Notes under the pieces: generated by a model | What the model was told of the DNA's origin: nothing | Seen by the model: only the letters and a program-made list of their open reading frames with translations | Databases searched by the model: none | NCBI RefSeq assembly: GCF_048593165.1 | Contig: NZ_CP184271.1 | Strand: one strand, 5' to 3' | DNA: 64,000 nucleotides | From: Pectobacterium sp013449375 | GTDB taxonomy: Bacteria > Pseudomonadota > Gammaproteobacteria > Enterobacterales > Enterobacteriaceae | Made by a program: the position numbers and the translations under genes | Shown: positions 35,024 through 43,659 of the stretch, piece after piece | Position numbering within the stretch: the stretch's first letter is position 1 | Layout: every line of letters begins with the position of its first letter

Positions 35024-35040
35024 TTAGGATGATTCCCTAA
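35024..35040. promoter_or_regulatory. Second, inverted RcsB-like box
   Basis: TTAGGATGATTC at 35024-35035 is the exact inverted copy of GAATCATCCTAA at 34926-34937. The two face each other across about 86 bp of AT-rich DNA between ydiK and rprA. It may be a distal RcsB site. Confidence 0.45.
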
Positions 35041-35177
35041 GAATAGAGGGGTAATCATTAGCTATTTTTATCTATTGAAAAGTGAGGAAAAGGTGTACCA
35101 CGGAGACGTGATGGTGAGAGTAGGCAATGAGTGGGCGGTGCACCGCCCACGGGAAGAGAAAACGGTAACTGTCGGTC

Positions 35178-36287
35178 TTATTCTTTATCTGGCGTGTTAG
35201 ATGCATTAACGGAGAGGATGCTTTGCGGTTCGGGAATTTCACGCATCCAAGCAAATAGCAGACGATAGGAAACGGCGAGGACGACTGGGCCAATAAATAT
35301 TCCTATCATGCCAAACGCCAGCAAACCGCCAATCACGCCGGAAAGAATCAGCAGCATAGGAAGATCGGCTCCCATCCTGATCAATACTGGGCGGATCACG
35401 TTATCGATAGTGCCAACGACGCAGCTCCAGACCAGCAGAACGGTGCCCCAGGTGGCATCACCCGTCCAATATAGCCAGATAATGGCAGGAATCAGTACCG
35501 GAAGTGGCCCCAACTGCGCCAGACAAGACAGAAACATCAGCACAGTCAGTAGTGTGGTATGGGGAATACCGGACAGCCCCAGCCCAATTCCGCCCAACAC
35601 CGACTGCACGATAGCGGTAACCACCACGCCTAGTGCGACAGCGCGAATCGACTGTGCTGCCAGAATGACAGCGGCATCGCCACGCTCTTTCCCCAGCCGG
35701 ATAGCGAAATGTCGCACGGCTCTCGCTACGGCTTCCCCTTTGTAATACAGCAGGGCACTGAAGATCAGCATCAGGGAACAATGCATCAGAAATCGCCCGA
35801 TATTGGCCGCTTGTGCCACTAACCAGGTCGCTGTTTTACCAAAATAGGGTTGCACTTTGGCGAACAGGCCGCTACCGCCGCTTTGCAGCAACGTCTGCCA
35901 ACTGTTGAACAATTTTTCACCGACGAAAGGAATAGACGTCAGCCACTCCAGCGTGGGGGGAGAAAAGTTTTCCTGCCGAGCTCCCCAACTCATTAACGCC
36001 GAACTGTTATCCACTACGCTACTAACAAGAACGGCAATCGGGACAATAAATAGCAGAATAAGCAGCAGCGTCATCACGATCACTGCCAGAGAACGCCTGC
36101 CCCACAATAGCGCCTGAAATTTAATCAGCATCGGCCAGGTGGCAATGACCACCATACATGCCCAGGCGAATCCCAGAATAAAAGGCTGCACGACCCAAAA
36201 GCAGGCAATAATCATGATGGTAATAAACACCAGACTGAACAGGATTCTGGCCAGATCAAATCGTGGTGGCTGAGAATATTTGCTCAA
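35178..36287 (-). CDS. ydiK: YdiK, AI-2E-family membrane transporter
   Basis: 369 residues (E. coli 370). Polytopic inner-membrane protein of the AI-2E/PerM family with about eight transmembrane segments. Conserved regions include VQPFILGFAWACMVVIATWP, LAQLGPLPVLIPAIIWLYWT, DNVIRPVLIRMGADLP and GMIGIFIGPVVLAVSYRL. The substrate is unknown. The start is TTG at 36287, supported by GAGGAAC 5 nt upstream and by length; an ATG at 36365 would add 26 non-family residues. It is divergent from ydiJ, with rprA behind it, as in E. coli. Confidence 0.88.
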   Translation of the reverse strand: MSKYSQPPRFDLARILFSLVFITIMIIACFWVVQPFILGFAWACMVVIATWPMLIKFQALLWGRRSLAVIVMTLLLILLFIVPIAVLVSSVVDNSSALMSWGARQENFSPPTLEWLTSIPFVGEKLFNSWQTLLQSGGSGLFAKVQPYFGKTATWLVAQAANIGRFLMHCSLMLIFSALLYYKGEAVARAVRHFAIRLGKERGDAAVILAAQSIRAVALGVVVTAIVQSVLGGIGLGLSGIPHTTLLTVLMFLSCLAQLGPLPVLIPAIIWLYWTGDATWGTVLLVWSCVVGTIDNVIRPVLIRMGADLPMLLILSGVIGGLLAFGMIGIFIGPVVLAVSYRLLFAWMREIPEPQSILSVNASNTPDKE

Positions 36288-36583
36288 TGAATCGTTCCTC
36301 AATAGCAAAAGAAAGGGCTGAAGGCGAGGTAGCTTGGGTGACAGCCTGTGGTCATCTGTCATCATGAGATATTTCTGGGTGTTTTGACAGCCTGTTGAAC
36401 ATTTTGTTGGTGAAACAGCGGTTCATCAACACGCTGTATGTTTTTGCCGATCCGAGAGCGCACACGATTGCGAAATGTGATAAAACGTGATGTCCCCGAT
36501 GACAGAGCGGCTATATACCGCGCTTCACAGGCATATCACGACATATTGGCAAACACATCATGTACGGACAGGGTCAAAAAATA

Positions 36584-39500
36584 ATGATCCCACAGATCAC
36601 GCAATCTCCCGGGCTGGTTCAGCCGGTGCTTAATTTTCTGGAAGCATTGAAGAAAAATGGATTTACAGGCGATACGGCGACCAACTATGCCGATCGTCTT
36701 ACCATGGCAACGGATAACAGCATCTATCAACTTTTGCCGGATGCGGTGGTGTTCCCGCGCTCAACCGCTGATGTCGCGATCTTATCGCGCCTGGCGGGTG
36801 AAGCGCGTTTTTCAGAGCTGACTTTTACTCCACGCGGCGGCGGTACGGGAACGAACGGACAGGCGCTGAATCGCGGCATCGTGGTCGATATGTCGCGTTA
36901 TATGAACCGCATTCTGGAAATTAACCCTGAACAGGGATGGGTGCGCGTCGAGGCTGGTGTCATTAAAGATCAGCTTAATCAGTACCTGAAGCCTTATGGC
37001 TATTTCTTTGCGCCAGAACTGTCGACCAGTAACCGAGCGACGCTGGGCGGCATGATCAACACCGATGCATCGGGGCAAGGCTCGCTGGTGTACGGAAAAA
37101 CCTCAGACCATGTCCTGGGGCTACGTGCGATCCTGCTGGGCGGCGAGATGTTGGATACGCAAGCGATGCCAGTCACGCTGGCGGAGAAACTGGCGTTAGA
37201 AGATTCCGCTATTGGCCGTATTTACCATACGGTGCTGCACCGCTGTCGCGAACAGCGCGCGTTGATCATAGACAAATTCCCTAAGCTGAATCGTTTTCTG
37301 ACGGGTTACGACCTGCGTCATGTGTTCAGCGACGATCTCCAAACCTTCGACCTGACGCGAATTTTGACCGGTGCTGAAGGTACGCTGGCGTTTATCACCG
37401 AAGCGAAGCTCGATATCACGCCGTTGCCAAAGATTCGCCGTCTGGTGAATATCAAATATGACTCCTTTAACTCAGCGCTGCGCAATGCACCGTTCATGGT
37501 GGAAGCGAAGGCGCTGTCGGTTGAAACCGTGGACTCTAAGGTATTAAACCTTGCCCGCGAGGATATCGTCTGGCATTCCGTTAGCGAATTGATTACCGAT
37601 GTGCCTAATCAGGAAATGCTTGGCCTGAATATCGTTGAGTTTGCGGGTGATGATGACGCGCTGATTAACGGGCAGGTCGACGCGCTCTGTCAGGGACTGG
37701 ATACGCTGCTGGCGAGCGGAGAAGGCGGGGTCATTGGTTATCAAACCTGTAACGATCTGGCTGGCATCGAACGTATTTACGCCATGCGGAAAAAAGCCGT
37801 AGGCCTGCTGGGCAACAGTAAAGGGCAGGCGAAGCCGATTCCATTCGCGGAAGATACCTGTGTGCCGCCACAGCATTTGGCTGATTACATTGAAGAATTC
37901 CGCGCACTGCTGGATAGCCATAACCTGACGTACGGTATGTTCGGTCACGTGGATGCCGGCGTGCTGCATGTGCGTCCTGCGCTGGATATGTGCGACCCGC
38001 AGCAGGAAATGCTGATGAAACAGCTTTCCGACCAGATTGTCGCGCTGACGGCCAAATATGGCGGCCTACTGTGGGGCGAACATGGCAAAGGCTTCCGCGC
38101 TGAGTACAGCCCCGAATTTTTTGGACCGGAGCTGTATGCCGAACTGCGCCGCATCAAAGCGGCGTTCGATCCAGATAACCGGCTTAATCCCGGGAAGATT
38201 TGTGCGCCGCTGGACGTGGATGCGCCGATGATGAAAGTCGATGCGGTCAAGCGCGGCACGTTCGACCGCACGATCCCTCTGACGGTACGTACGGCGTTCC
38301 GTGGCGCGATGGAATGTAACGGTAACGGGCTGTGCTTTAACTTTGATGCGCGTAGCCCCATGTGCCCGTCGATGAAAATCAGCGGCAACCGCATTCATTC
38401 CCCGAAAGGCCGTGCGACGCTGGTGCGTGAATGGTTACGCCTGCTGGCGGAGCAGGGCGTCGATCCGGTGACGCTGGAGAAGGCATTGCCGCAGCAGAAA
38501 CTCAGCCTGCGGGCGTTTATCCAGAAAACCCGTAATACCTGGCAGGCGAAGCAGGGGGATTACGATTTTTCCCACGAAGTCAAAGAGGCGATGTCGGGCT
38601 GTCTGGCGTGTAAAGCCTGTTCAACGCAGTGCCCTATCAAGATTGACGTGCCCGGTTTCCGTTCCCGTTTCTTGCAACTCTATCACACGCGCTATCTGCG
38701 TCCGGTTCGTGACTATCTGGTCGCCGGCGTTGAAAGCTATGCACCGCTGATGGCACGCAGTCCGAAGACGTTTAACTTCTTCCTGAAAATGCCGCTGCTG
38801 AATAACCTGAGCCGCAGCCAGATCGGTATGGTCGATTTACCCTTGTTGTCATCGCCGTCGCTGCGTCAGCAGTTTGCTGGGCATAGCGGTGTTAATACCA
38901 CGCTGGAACAGTTGGAACAGTTACCGGAAGCGGCGCGCCAGCAGTACGTGTTAATCGTGCAGGATCCGTTTACCAGCTATTACGATGCGCAGGTGGTGGC
39001 AGATTTCGTCCATCTGATCGAAAAATTGAAGCTGAAACCGGTGCTGTTACCGTTCTCACCGAACGGGAAGGCGCAGCACATTAAAGGCTTCTTGCAACGT
39101 TTTGCCAAAACGGCGTCGAAGACGGCAGATTTTTTGAACCGCGTCGCTAAACTGGGGATGCCGATGGTTGGCGTCGATCCCGCGTTGGTACTGTGTTATC
39201 GCGATGAATACCGTGAAATTTTGGGTGAGAAACGCGGAGATTTCCAGGTGCAACTGGTGCATGAATGGCTGGTGACGGCACTGGCAGGCAGCACGCCGCA
39301 GCCTGCCACTGGCGAGTCTTGGTATCTATTAGGGCACTGTACGGAAACCACAGCGTTGCCTACCAGCACGAAACAGTGGTCCGATATCTTTTCGCGCTTT
39401 GGTGCCAAACTTGAAAATGTCAGCGTCGGGTGCTGCGGTATGGCGGGAACCTACGGTCATGAAACCAAGAACCTTGCCAACTCGCAGGGGATTTATGCGC

Positions 39501-39637
39501 TATCCTGGCAACAGGTGTTACAGAAATTACCCCAAAAACGCTGCCTGACCACGGGCTATTCATGCCGCAGTCAGGTGAAACGTATGGAAGGCACTGCACT
39601 ACGCCATCCGCTACAGGCCCTGCTGGAGATTATCTGA
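36584..39637 (+). CDS. ydiJ: YdiJ, FAD/Fe-S D-2-hydroxyglutarate dehydrogenase
   Basis: 1017 residues. N-terminal FAD domain (VAO type) with TPRGGGTGTNGQALN near 80-94, an FAD-oxidase C-terminal domain, then Fe-S modules: CNGNGLCFNFDARSPMCPSM near 580 and CLACKACSTQCP near 670. A CCG domain at the C terminus has VGCCGMAGTYGHE. E. coli YdiJ oxidises D-2-hydroxyglutarate. ATG 36584 matches the family start MIPQI; an earlier ATG at 36560 adds eight residues. The stop overlaps the menI start. Confidence 0.93.
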   Translation: MIPQITQSPGLVQPVLNFLEALKKNGFTGDTATNYADRLTMATDNSIYQLLPDAVVFPRSTADVAILSRLAGEARFSELTFTPRGGGTGTNGQALNRGIVVDMSRYMNRILEINPEQGWVRVEAGVIKDQLNQYLKPYGYFFAPELSTSNRATLGGMINTDASGQGSLVYGKTSDHVLGLRAILLGGEMLDTQAMPVTLAEKLALEDSAIGRIYHTVLHRCREQRALIIDKFPKLNRFLTGYDLRHVFSDDLQTFDLTRILTGAEGTLAFITEAKLDITPLPKIRRLVNIKYDSFNSALRNAPFMVEAKALSVETVDSKVLNLAREDIVWHSVSELITDVPNQEMLGLNIVEFAGDDDALINGQVDALCQGLDTLLASGEGGVIGYQTCNDLAGIERIYAMRKKAVGLLGNSKGQAKPIPFAEDTCVPPQHLADYIEEFRALLDSHNLTYGMFGHVDAGVLHVRPALDMCDPQQEMLMKQLSDQIVALTAKYGGLLWGEHGKGFRAEYSPEFFGPELYAELRRIKAAFDPDNRLNPGKICAPLDVDAPMMKVDAVKRGTFDRTIPLTVRTAFRGAMECNGNGLCFNFDARSPMCPSMKISGNRIHSPKGRATLVREWLRLLAEQGVDPVTLEKALPQQKLSLRAFIQKTRNTWQAKQGDYDFSHEVKEAMSGCLACKACSTQCPIKIDVPGFRSRFLQLYHTRYLRPVRDYLVAGVESYAPLMARSPKTFNFFLKMPLLNNLSRSQIGMVDLPLLSSPSLRQQFAGHSGVNTTLEQLEQLPEAARQQYVLIVQDPFTSYYDAQVVADFVHLIEKLKLKPVLLPFSPNGKAQHIKGFLQRFAKTASKTADFLNRVAKLGMPMVGVDPALVLCYRDEYREILGEKRGDFQVQLVHEWLVTALAGSTPQPATGESWYLLGHCTETTALPTSTKQWSDIFSRFGAKLENVSVGCCGMAGTYGHETKNLANSQGIYALSWQQVLQKLPQKRCLTTGYSCRSQVKRMEGTALRHPLQALLEII

Positions 39638-40053
39638 TGCTATGGAAACGACAAGTTACGCTTGAGCAACTTAACGAACCGAGCCAAACGTGCATGGTGG
39701 GTCATATCGGTATCCGCTATACCCATATCGCGGAGGATTATCTGGAAGCCGTGATGCCAGTGGATTCTCGCACGCGCCAGCCGTTCGGCTTATTACACGG
39801 CGGCGCGTCCGTCGTGCTGGCGGAATCGCTGGGGTCGGTGGCGGGCTATTTGTGCTCTGAGGGCGATCAGCAGGTGGTGGGCCTTGAAATCAATGCCAAC
39901 CACCTGCGAGCCGTGCGCGAAGGTGAAGTGCACGGCGTGTGCCGTGCGCTTCATGTTGGTCGCCGTAATCAGGTATGGCAGATTGAGATTTTTGATAATC
40001 AGAATCGCCTGTGTTGCATTTCTCGCCTGACAACATCGATTATTACGCCGTAA
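39637..40053 (+). CDS. menI: 1,4-dihydroxy-2-naphthoyl-CoA hydrolase MenI
   Basis: 138 residues (E. coli YdiI 136). Hotdog-fold thioesterase that releases 1,4-dihydroxy-2-naphthoate in menaquinone synthesis. FGLLHGGASVVLAESLGSVAG near 50-70 holds the catalytic Glu on the long helix. Coupled to ydiJ by a TGATG overlap of stop and start. A hairpin at 40067-40099 separates it from the convergent gene. Confidence 0.93.
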   Translation: MLWKRQVTLEQLNEPSQTCMVGHIGIRYTHIAEDYLEAVMPVDSRTRQPFGLLHGGASVVLAESLGSVAGYLCSEGDQQVVGLEINANHLRAVREGEVHGVCRALHVGRRNQVWQIEIFDNQNRLCCISRLTTSIITP

Positions 40054-40066
40054 ACACGAAGTAAAC

Positions 40067-40099
40067 ACCGAACCAGACTGCCTGACGGTCTAGTTCGGT
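40067..40099. terminator. Bidirectional hairpin between convergent genes
   Basis: ACCGAAC-AGAC / GTCT-GTTCGGT stem, symmetric, between menI and the leftward gene that ends at 40103. T-tracts are short on both sides. Confidence 0.6.
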
Positions 40100-40102
40100 T
40101 AT

Positions 40103-40504
40103 TCAGGGAAGAAACGGCACGCGCTTAACGAAGTCGGTCTGAAACGCGGTCGCTTTATCCCATGAACCTTGCATGCTTAGCTGATGGCAAATCGATTTCA
40201 GCGTGTTACGGGCAAAGTAGTAGCTTTGTACCCGAAAGAGGTGGCAACGCCCTTCATTATTAATCTCTTTAATCAATCGATTGTGCAACTTGACCAGCGC
40301 ATGCAAATAGCTGTCGTCATCGCCGTTTCTCAGACAGAGTTCAACCATATCCATGCAGGCATTATGATAGCGACGTAAATGGTCAATATTGCTTCCAGGA
40401 CGGTTCAGGCGAGCTTCCGCCATGTAAAAATCAACGGTGGCATCGCGAATCTGGAATTTATATTCGTCAATCTGGTGGTGCAGCCAGGCAGTCACGGAAC
40501 GCAT
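40103..40504 (-). CDS. Fur-boxed hypothetical protein
   Basis: 133 residues, mostly helical and polar, with no signal peptide or membrane segment. It begins MRSVTAWLHHQIDEYKFQIR, has ACMDMVELCLRNGDDDSYLH in the middle and ends FVKRVPFLP. I do not recognise a characterised family. ATG 40504 has AGGA upstream. A perfect Fur box lies 20-38 nt before the start, so it is almost certainly repressed by Fe-Fur. It lies beside the suf operon and encodes several Cys and His, so a role in iron homeostasis is plausible but not shown. Confidence 0.75.
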   Translation of the reverse strand: MRSVTAWLHHQIDEYKFQIRDATVDFYMAEARLNRPGSNIDHLRRYHNACMDMVELCLRNGDDDSYLHALVKLHNRLIKEINNEGRCHLFRVQSYYFARNTLKSICHQLSMQGSWDKATAFQTDFVKRVPFLP

Positions 40505-40522
40505 GGTGATCGATCCTGAATA

Positions 40523-40542
40523 TGAAATGATAATCATTATCA
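40523..40542. promoter_or_regulatory. Perfect Fur box
   Basis: TGATAATCATTATCA at 40528-40542 is an exact 7-1-7 Fur palindrome, extended on the left by AAA. It precedes the leftward gene ending at 40103, and could also influence rightward transcription toward suf. Confidence 0.9.
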
Positions 40543-40718
40543 TATTTATAAAAAAGGCCGCGATCAATGGGCAAAATGTGCTTTAACACCAAAAAGTACG
40601 ATCGGAAGTCACATAAATTTTCATATACCTTCCCTGTTTTATAAATAGGTATCATCGATAAATGTTATAATAATGATAACGAGATGATGATTTTTACCTG
40701 ACCGAAAGGGACAGGGTT

Positions 40719-40793
40719 ATGCTATTAATTCATTTATTATCAATTGGTTATCTGGTTTTTTACTACATTGTTTGGCGCACCCGAGACGTGTAA
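40719..40793 (+). CDS. Possible 24-residue membrane small protein upstream of suf
   Basis: ATG at 40719 is preceded by AAAGGGA (40705-40711) at ideal spacing. It encodes MLLIHLLSIGYLVFYYIVWR followed by TRDV and TAA. Residues 2-18 are a single hydrophobic helix, with a positive C-terminal flank (W-R-T-R). Such size and shape are typical of enterobacterial single-span small proteins. It lies in the 426-nt gap between the Fur-boxed gene and sufA. No named homolog is recognised. Confidence 0.5.
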   Translation: MLLIHLLSIGYLVFYYIVWRTRDV

Positions 40794-40860
40794 AATGGTG
40801 CTATTGGCTTGCTAAAAACTGAAATGTTACGAATAGCCCTGCGAAACAAGAGGTTGAAGC

Positions 40861-40880
40861 TAGTTTCATTATCACTAACA
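40861..40880. promoter_or_regulatory. Weak Fur-like site in the suf promoter region
   Basis: On the minus strand GTTAGTGATAATGAAACTA matches the 19-bp Fur consensus at about 12 positions, with one good half-site TGATAAT. E. coli suf is Fur-repressed and induced by apo-IscR and OxyR; no clear IscR or OxyR site could be assigned by eye. Confidence 0.35.
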
Positions 40881-40930
40881 TTAGGGGAAACCAGCCTAAA
40901 ACTGGTACCACACGTAATGAGGTATTCCAT

Positions 40931-41302
40931 ATGCAAGCGGAAAATGTAGGGACGTTTTCACTGGATGAAAATGTCTGGCAAGGATTGACGCTGACAGAGA
41001 GCGCCGTGAAGCAGATTAAGAATCTGATGAAGCAGGATGAGGCCGTGCAAGGACTGCGGCTCAGCGTTAAACAATCCGGCTGTGCAGGGTTTGGCTATGT
41101 GCTGGATCTGGTACAGGAGTTCGAAACCGACGATCTGGTCTTCGAACGTGATGGTGCAAAACTGTATGTCCCATTGAAAGCAATGCCTTTCATTGACGGT
41201 ACAGAACTTGATTTCGTCCGTGAAGGGCTGAATCAGATATTCAAGTTTAATAATCCCAGAGCGCAGCATGCTTGTGGATGTGGCGAAAGCTTTGGCATTT
41301 AA
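40931..41302 (+). CDS. sufA: Fe-S carrier protein SufA
   Basis: 123 residues, A-type carrier. It receives Fe-S clusters from SufBCD and delivers them to apo-proteins. The three ligand cysteines are in QSGCAGFGY (about residue 51) and HACGCGESF (about 115 and 117). It is first in sufABCDSE, which has the complete E. coli gene order. Confidence 0.96.
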   Translation: MQAENVGTFSLDENVWQGLTLTESAVKQIKNLMKQDEAVQGLRLSVKQSGCAGFGYVLDLVQEFETDDLVFERDGAKLYVPLKAMPFIDGTELDFVREGLNQIFKFNNPRAQHACGCGESFGI

Positions 41303-41315
41303 GTGATGAAAAATT

Positions 41316-42815
41316 ATGGCACGTAGCACGGTAGATGTACCTGATGATGTCCAGATCTGGATGGGTGATGGACGCTATAAAGAAGGTTTCTTTACGCAAT
41401 TGGAAACCGATGAGCTGGCGCGCGGCATCAATGAAGATGTCGTACGGGCGATCTCGGCGAAGCGTAATGAACCTGAGTGGATGCTGGAATTCCGTCTTAA
41501 CGCCTACAAAGCGTGGCTGGAGATGGAAGAACCGCATTGGCTGAAAGCCCATTACGAGAAACTTGACTATCAGGACTATAGCTATTATTCCGCGCCTTCC
41601 TGCGGTAACTGCGACGACAGCTGCGGCTCTGAGCCCGGCGCCAAGCAGCAATCCGGAATTACGGACGTGAATAATTACCTGACCAGCGAAGTAGAGAATG
41701 CGTTTAATCAGCTGGGTGTTCCTGTCCGTGAAGGCAAAAAAGTGGCGGTCGATGCGATTTTCGATTCCGTATCTGTTGCAACCACGTATCGGCATGAGCT
41801 GGCTGAAAAAGGCATTATCTTCTGTTCATTCAGCGAGGCGATTCAGGAACATCCCGATCTGGTGCGTCAGTATCTCGGTACGGTCGTACCGGCGAACGAT
41901 AACTTCTTTGCGGCGCTGAACTCGGCGGTTGCTTCTGACGGCACGTTTGTGTACATCCCGAAAGGCGTGCGCTGCCCGATGGAACTGTCGACGTATTTCC
42001 GCATCAACGCGGCGAAAACCGGCCAGTTCGAGCGTACGATCCTGATCGCCGATGATGACAGCTACGTCAGCTACATCGAAGGCTGCTCTGCACCCGTTCG
42101 TGATACCTACCAACTGCACGCCGCCGTGGTGGAAGTCATCATCAACAAGAATGCTGAAGTGAAATACTCCACTGTTCAGAACTGGTTCTCCGGTAAGGAT
42201 GACGCAGAAGGTGGGATTCTGAACTTCGTGACCAAGCGCGCGCTGTGTGCAGGCGAGCATTCAAAAATGTCATGGACGCAGTCGGAAACCGGTTCAGCGA
42301 TCACCTGGAAATACCCGAGCGTCATTCTGCGTGGCGACTACTCCGTCGGTGAATTCTTCTCTGTTGCCTTGACCAATGGTCGTCAGCAGGCCGATACCGG
42401 CACCAAGATGATTCACATCGGTAAAAACACCCGTTCGACCATCATCTCTAAAGGGATTTCCGCCGGACGTAGTGAGAACACCTACCGCGGTCTGGTGAAG
42501 ATCATGCCGAGCGCGACCAACGCCCGTAACTTCACCCAGTGTGACTCCATGTTGATCGGCAGCGAGTGCGGCGCGCACACCTTCCCGTATGTGGAAGTGC
42601 GCAACAATACCGCGCAACTGGAGCACGAAGCGACGACCTCGAAAATTGGCGAAGACCAACTGTTCTACTGCCTGCAACGCGGTATCAGCGAAGATGACGC
42701 TATCTCGATGATCGTGAACGGATTCTGTAAGGACGTCTTCTCTGAATTGCCGCTGGAATTTGCGGTAGAAGCACAAAAGTTACTGGCGATTAGCCTGGAA
42801 CACAGCGTGGGTTAA
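41316..42815 (+). CDS. sufB: Fe-S scaffold SufB
   Basis: 499 residues. Scaffold subunit of SufBC2D on which the cluster is built. Right-handed beta-helix core (about 160-430). The N-terminal CGNCDDSCGSEPG motif near 91-103 is typical of the family. SRGISAGRSENTYRGLVKIM near 384-404 includes the conserved Cys-proximal region, followed by CDSMLIGSECGAHTFPYVEV near 407-426. The gap to sufA is 13 nt; a 97-nt gap with a Fur-like site separates it from sufC. Confidence 0.96.
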   Translation: MARSTVDVPDDVQIWMGDGRYKEGFFTQLETDELARGINEDVVRAISAKRNEPEWMLEFRLNAYKAWLEMEEPHWLKAHYEKLDYQDYSYYSAPSCGNCDDSCGSEPGAKQQSGITDVNNYLTSEVENAFNQLGVPVREGKKVAVDAIFDSVSVATTYRHELAEKGIIFCSFSEAIQEHPDLVRQYLGTVVPANDNFFAALNSAVASDGTFVYIPKGVRCPMELSTYFRINAAKTGQFERTILIADDDSYVSYIEGCSAPVRDTYQLHAAVVEVIINKNAEVKYSTVQNWFSGKDDAEGGILNFVTKRALCAGEHSKMSWTQSETGSAITWKYPSVILRGDYSVGEFFSVALTNGRQQADTGTKMIHIGKNTRSTIISKGISAGRSENTYRGLVKIMPSATNARNFTQCDSMLIGSECGAHTFPYVEVRNNTAQLEHEATTSKIGEDQLFYCLQRGISEDDAISMIVNGFCKDVFSELPLEFAVEAQKLLAISLEHSVG

Positions 42816-42845
42816 TTCGGCGGTTACCGGGATTTTCACAAACGA

Positions 42846-42864
42846 ATAATGAGAATCATCGGTC
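42846..42864. promoter_or_regulatory. Fur-like sequence inside the suf operon
   Basis: AATAATGAGAATCATCGGT matches the 19-bp Fur consensus at about 13 positions. It lies in the sufB-sufC gap, where E. coli has essentially no spacing. It could be an internal promoter element; the flanking GGTTACCGGG/CCCGGAA arms also form a hairpin. Confidence 0.35.
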
Positions 42865-42912
42865 CCGGAATTCATTAAGCGCTCGTTGCATTGAGCGTTG
42901 GAAGGAATAAGC

Positions 42913-43659
42913 ATGTTAAGCATCGAAAATTTAAAAGTTAGCGTAGAAGGCAAAGAGATCATCAAAGGGCTTAATCTCACCATTAAGCCAGGTGAAGTTC
43001 ACGCAATTATGGGCCCGAATGGCTCAGGTAAAAGTACGCTCTCCGCGACGCTGGCTGGACGTGAAGAATACGAAGTGACCGACGGTTCGGTGAGCTTCAA
43101 AGGGAAAGACCTGCTGGAACTGTCCCCAGAAGATCGCGCAGGCGAGGGCGTCTTCATGGCGTTCCAGTACCCTGTCGAGATCCCCGGCGTCAGCAACCAG
43201 TTCTTCCTGCAAACCTCCGTTAACGCGGTGCGTAAATACCGCGAACAAGAACCGCTGGATCGCTTTGACTTCGCCGATTTTATCGAAGAAAAGATCAAAC
43301 TGTTGAATATGCCGGAAGATCTGCTGACCCGTTCGGTCAACGTGGGCTTCTCCGGCGGTGAAAAGAAGCGTAACGACATTCTGCAAATGGCGGCGCTGGA
43401 GCCGGATTTGTGTATTTTGGATGAAACCGACTCCGGTCTAGACATCGATGCACTGAAAATCGTCTCTAACGGTGTGAACTCCCTGCGCGACGGCAAACGT
43501 TCGTTCATCATCGTCACGCACTACCAGCGTATTCTTGATTACATCAAACCAGACCACGTTCACGTTCTGTATCAAGGGCGCATTGTGAAATCCGGTGATT
43601 TCTCGCTGGTGAAACAGTTGGAGGAGCAAGGCTATGGCTGGCTTACCGACGGGCAATAA
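42913..43659 (+). CDS. sufC: SufC, ATPase of the Fe-S scaffold complex
   Basis: 248 residues, as in E. coli. ABC-type ATPase that drives conformational change in SufBC2D. Walker A GPNGSGKSTLS is near 35-45, the signature FSGGEKKRNDILQM near 142-155, Walker B LCILDETDSGLDID near 164-177, and the H-loop VTHYQ. AAGGAA precedes ATG 42913. Its 3' end overlaps sufD by 26 nt. Confidence 0.96.
   Translation: MLSIENLKVSVEGKEIIKGLNLTIKPGEVHAIMGPNGSGKSTLSATLAGREEYEVTDGSVSFKGKDLLELSPEDRAGEGVFMAFQYPVEIPGVSNQFFLQTSVNAVRKYREQEPLDRFDFADFIEEKIKLLNMPEDLLTRSVNVGFSGGEKKRNDILQMAALEPDLCILDETDSGLDIDALKIVSNGVNSLRDGKRSFIIVTHYQRILDYIKPDHVHVLYQGRIVKSGDFSLVKQLEEQGYGWLTDGQ

Noticed and set aside
36288..36365. N-terminal extension of ydiK to ATG 36365
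   Set aside because: The extra 26 residues have no membrane or family features, and the TTG at 36287 has the better ribosome site and matches the family length.
40660..40680. Second Fur box (ATAATAATGATAACG) upstream of suf
   Set aside because: Only a half-site matches; the palindrome is not kept on the other side.
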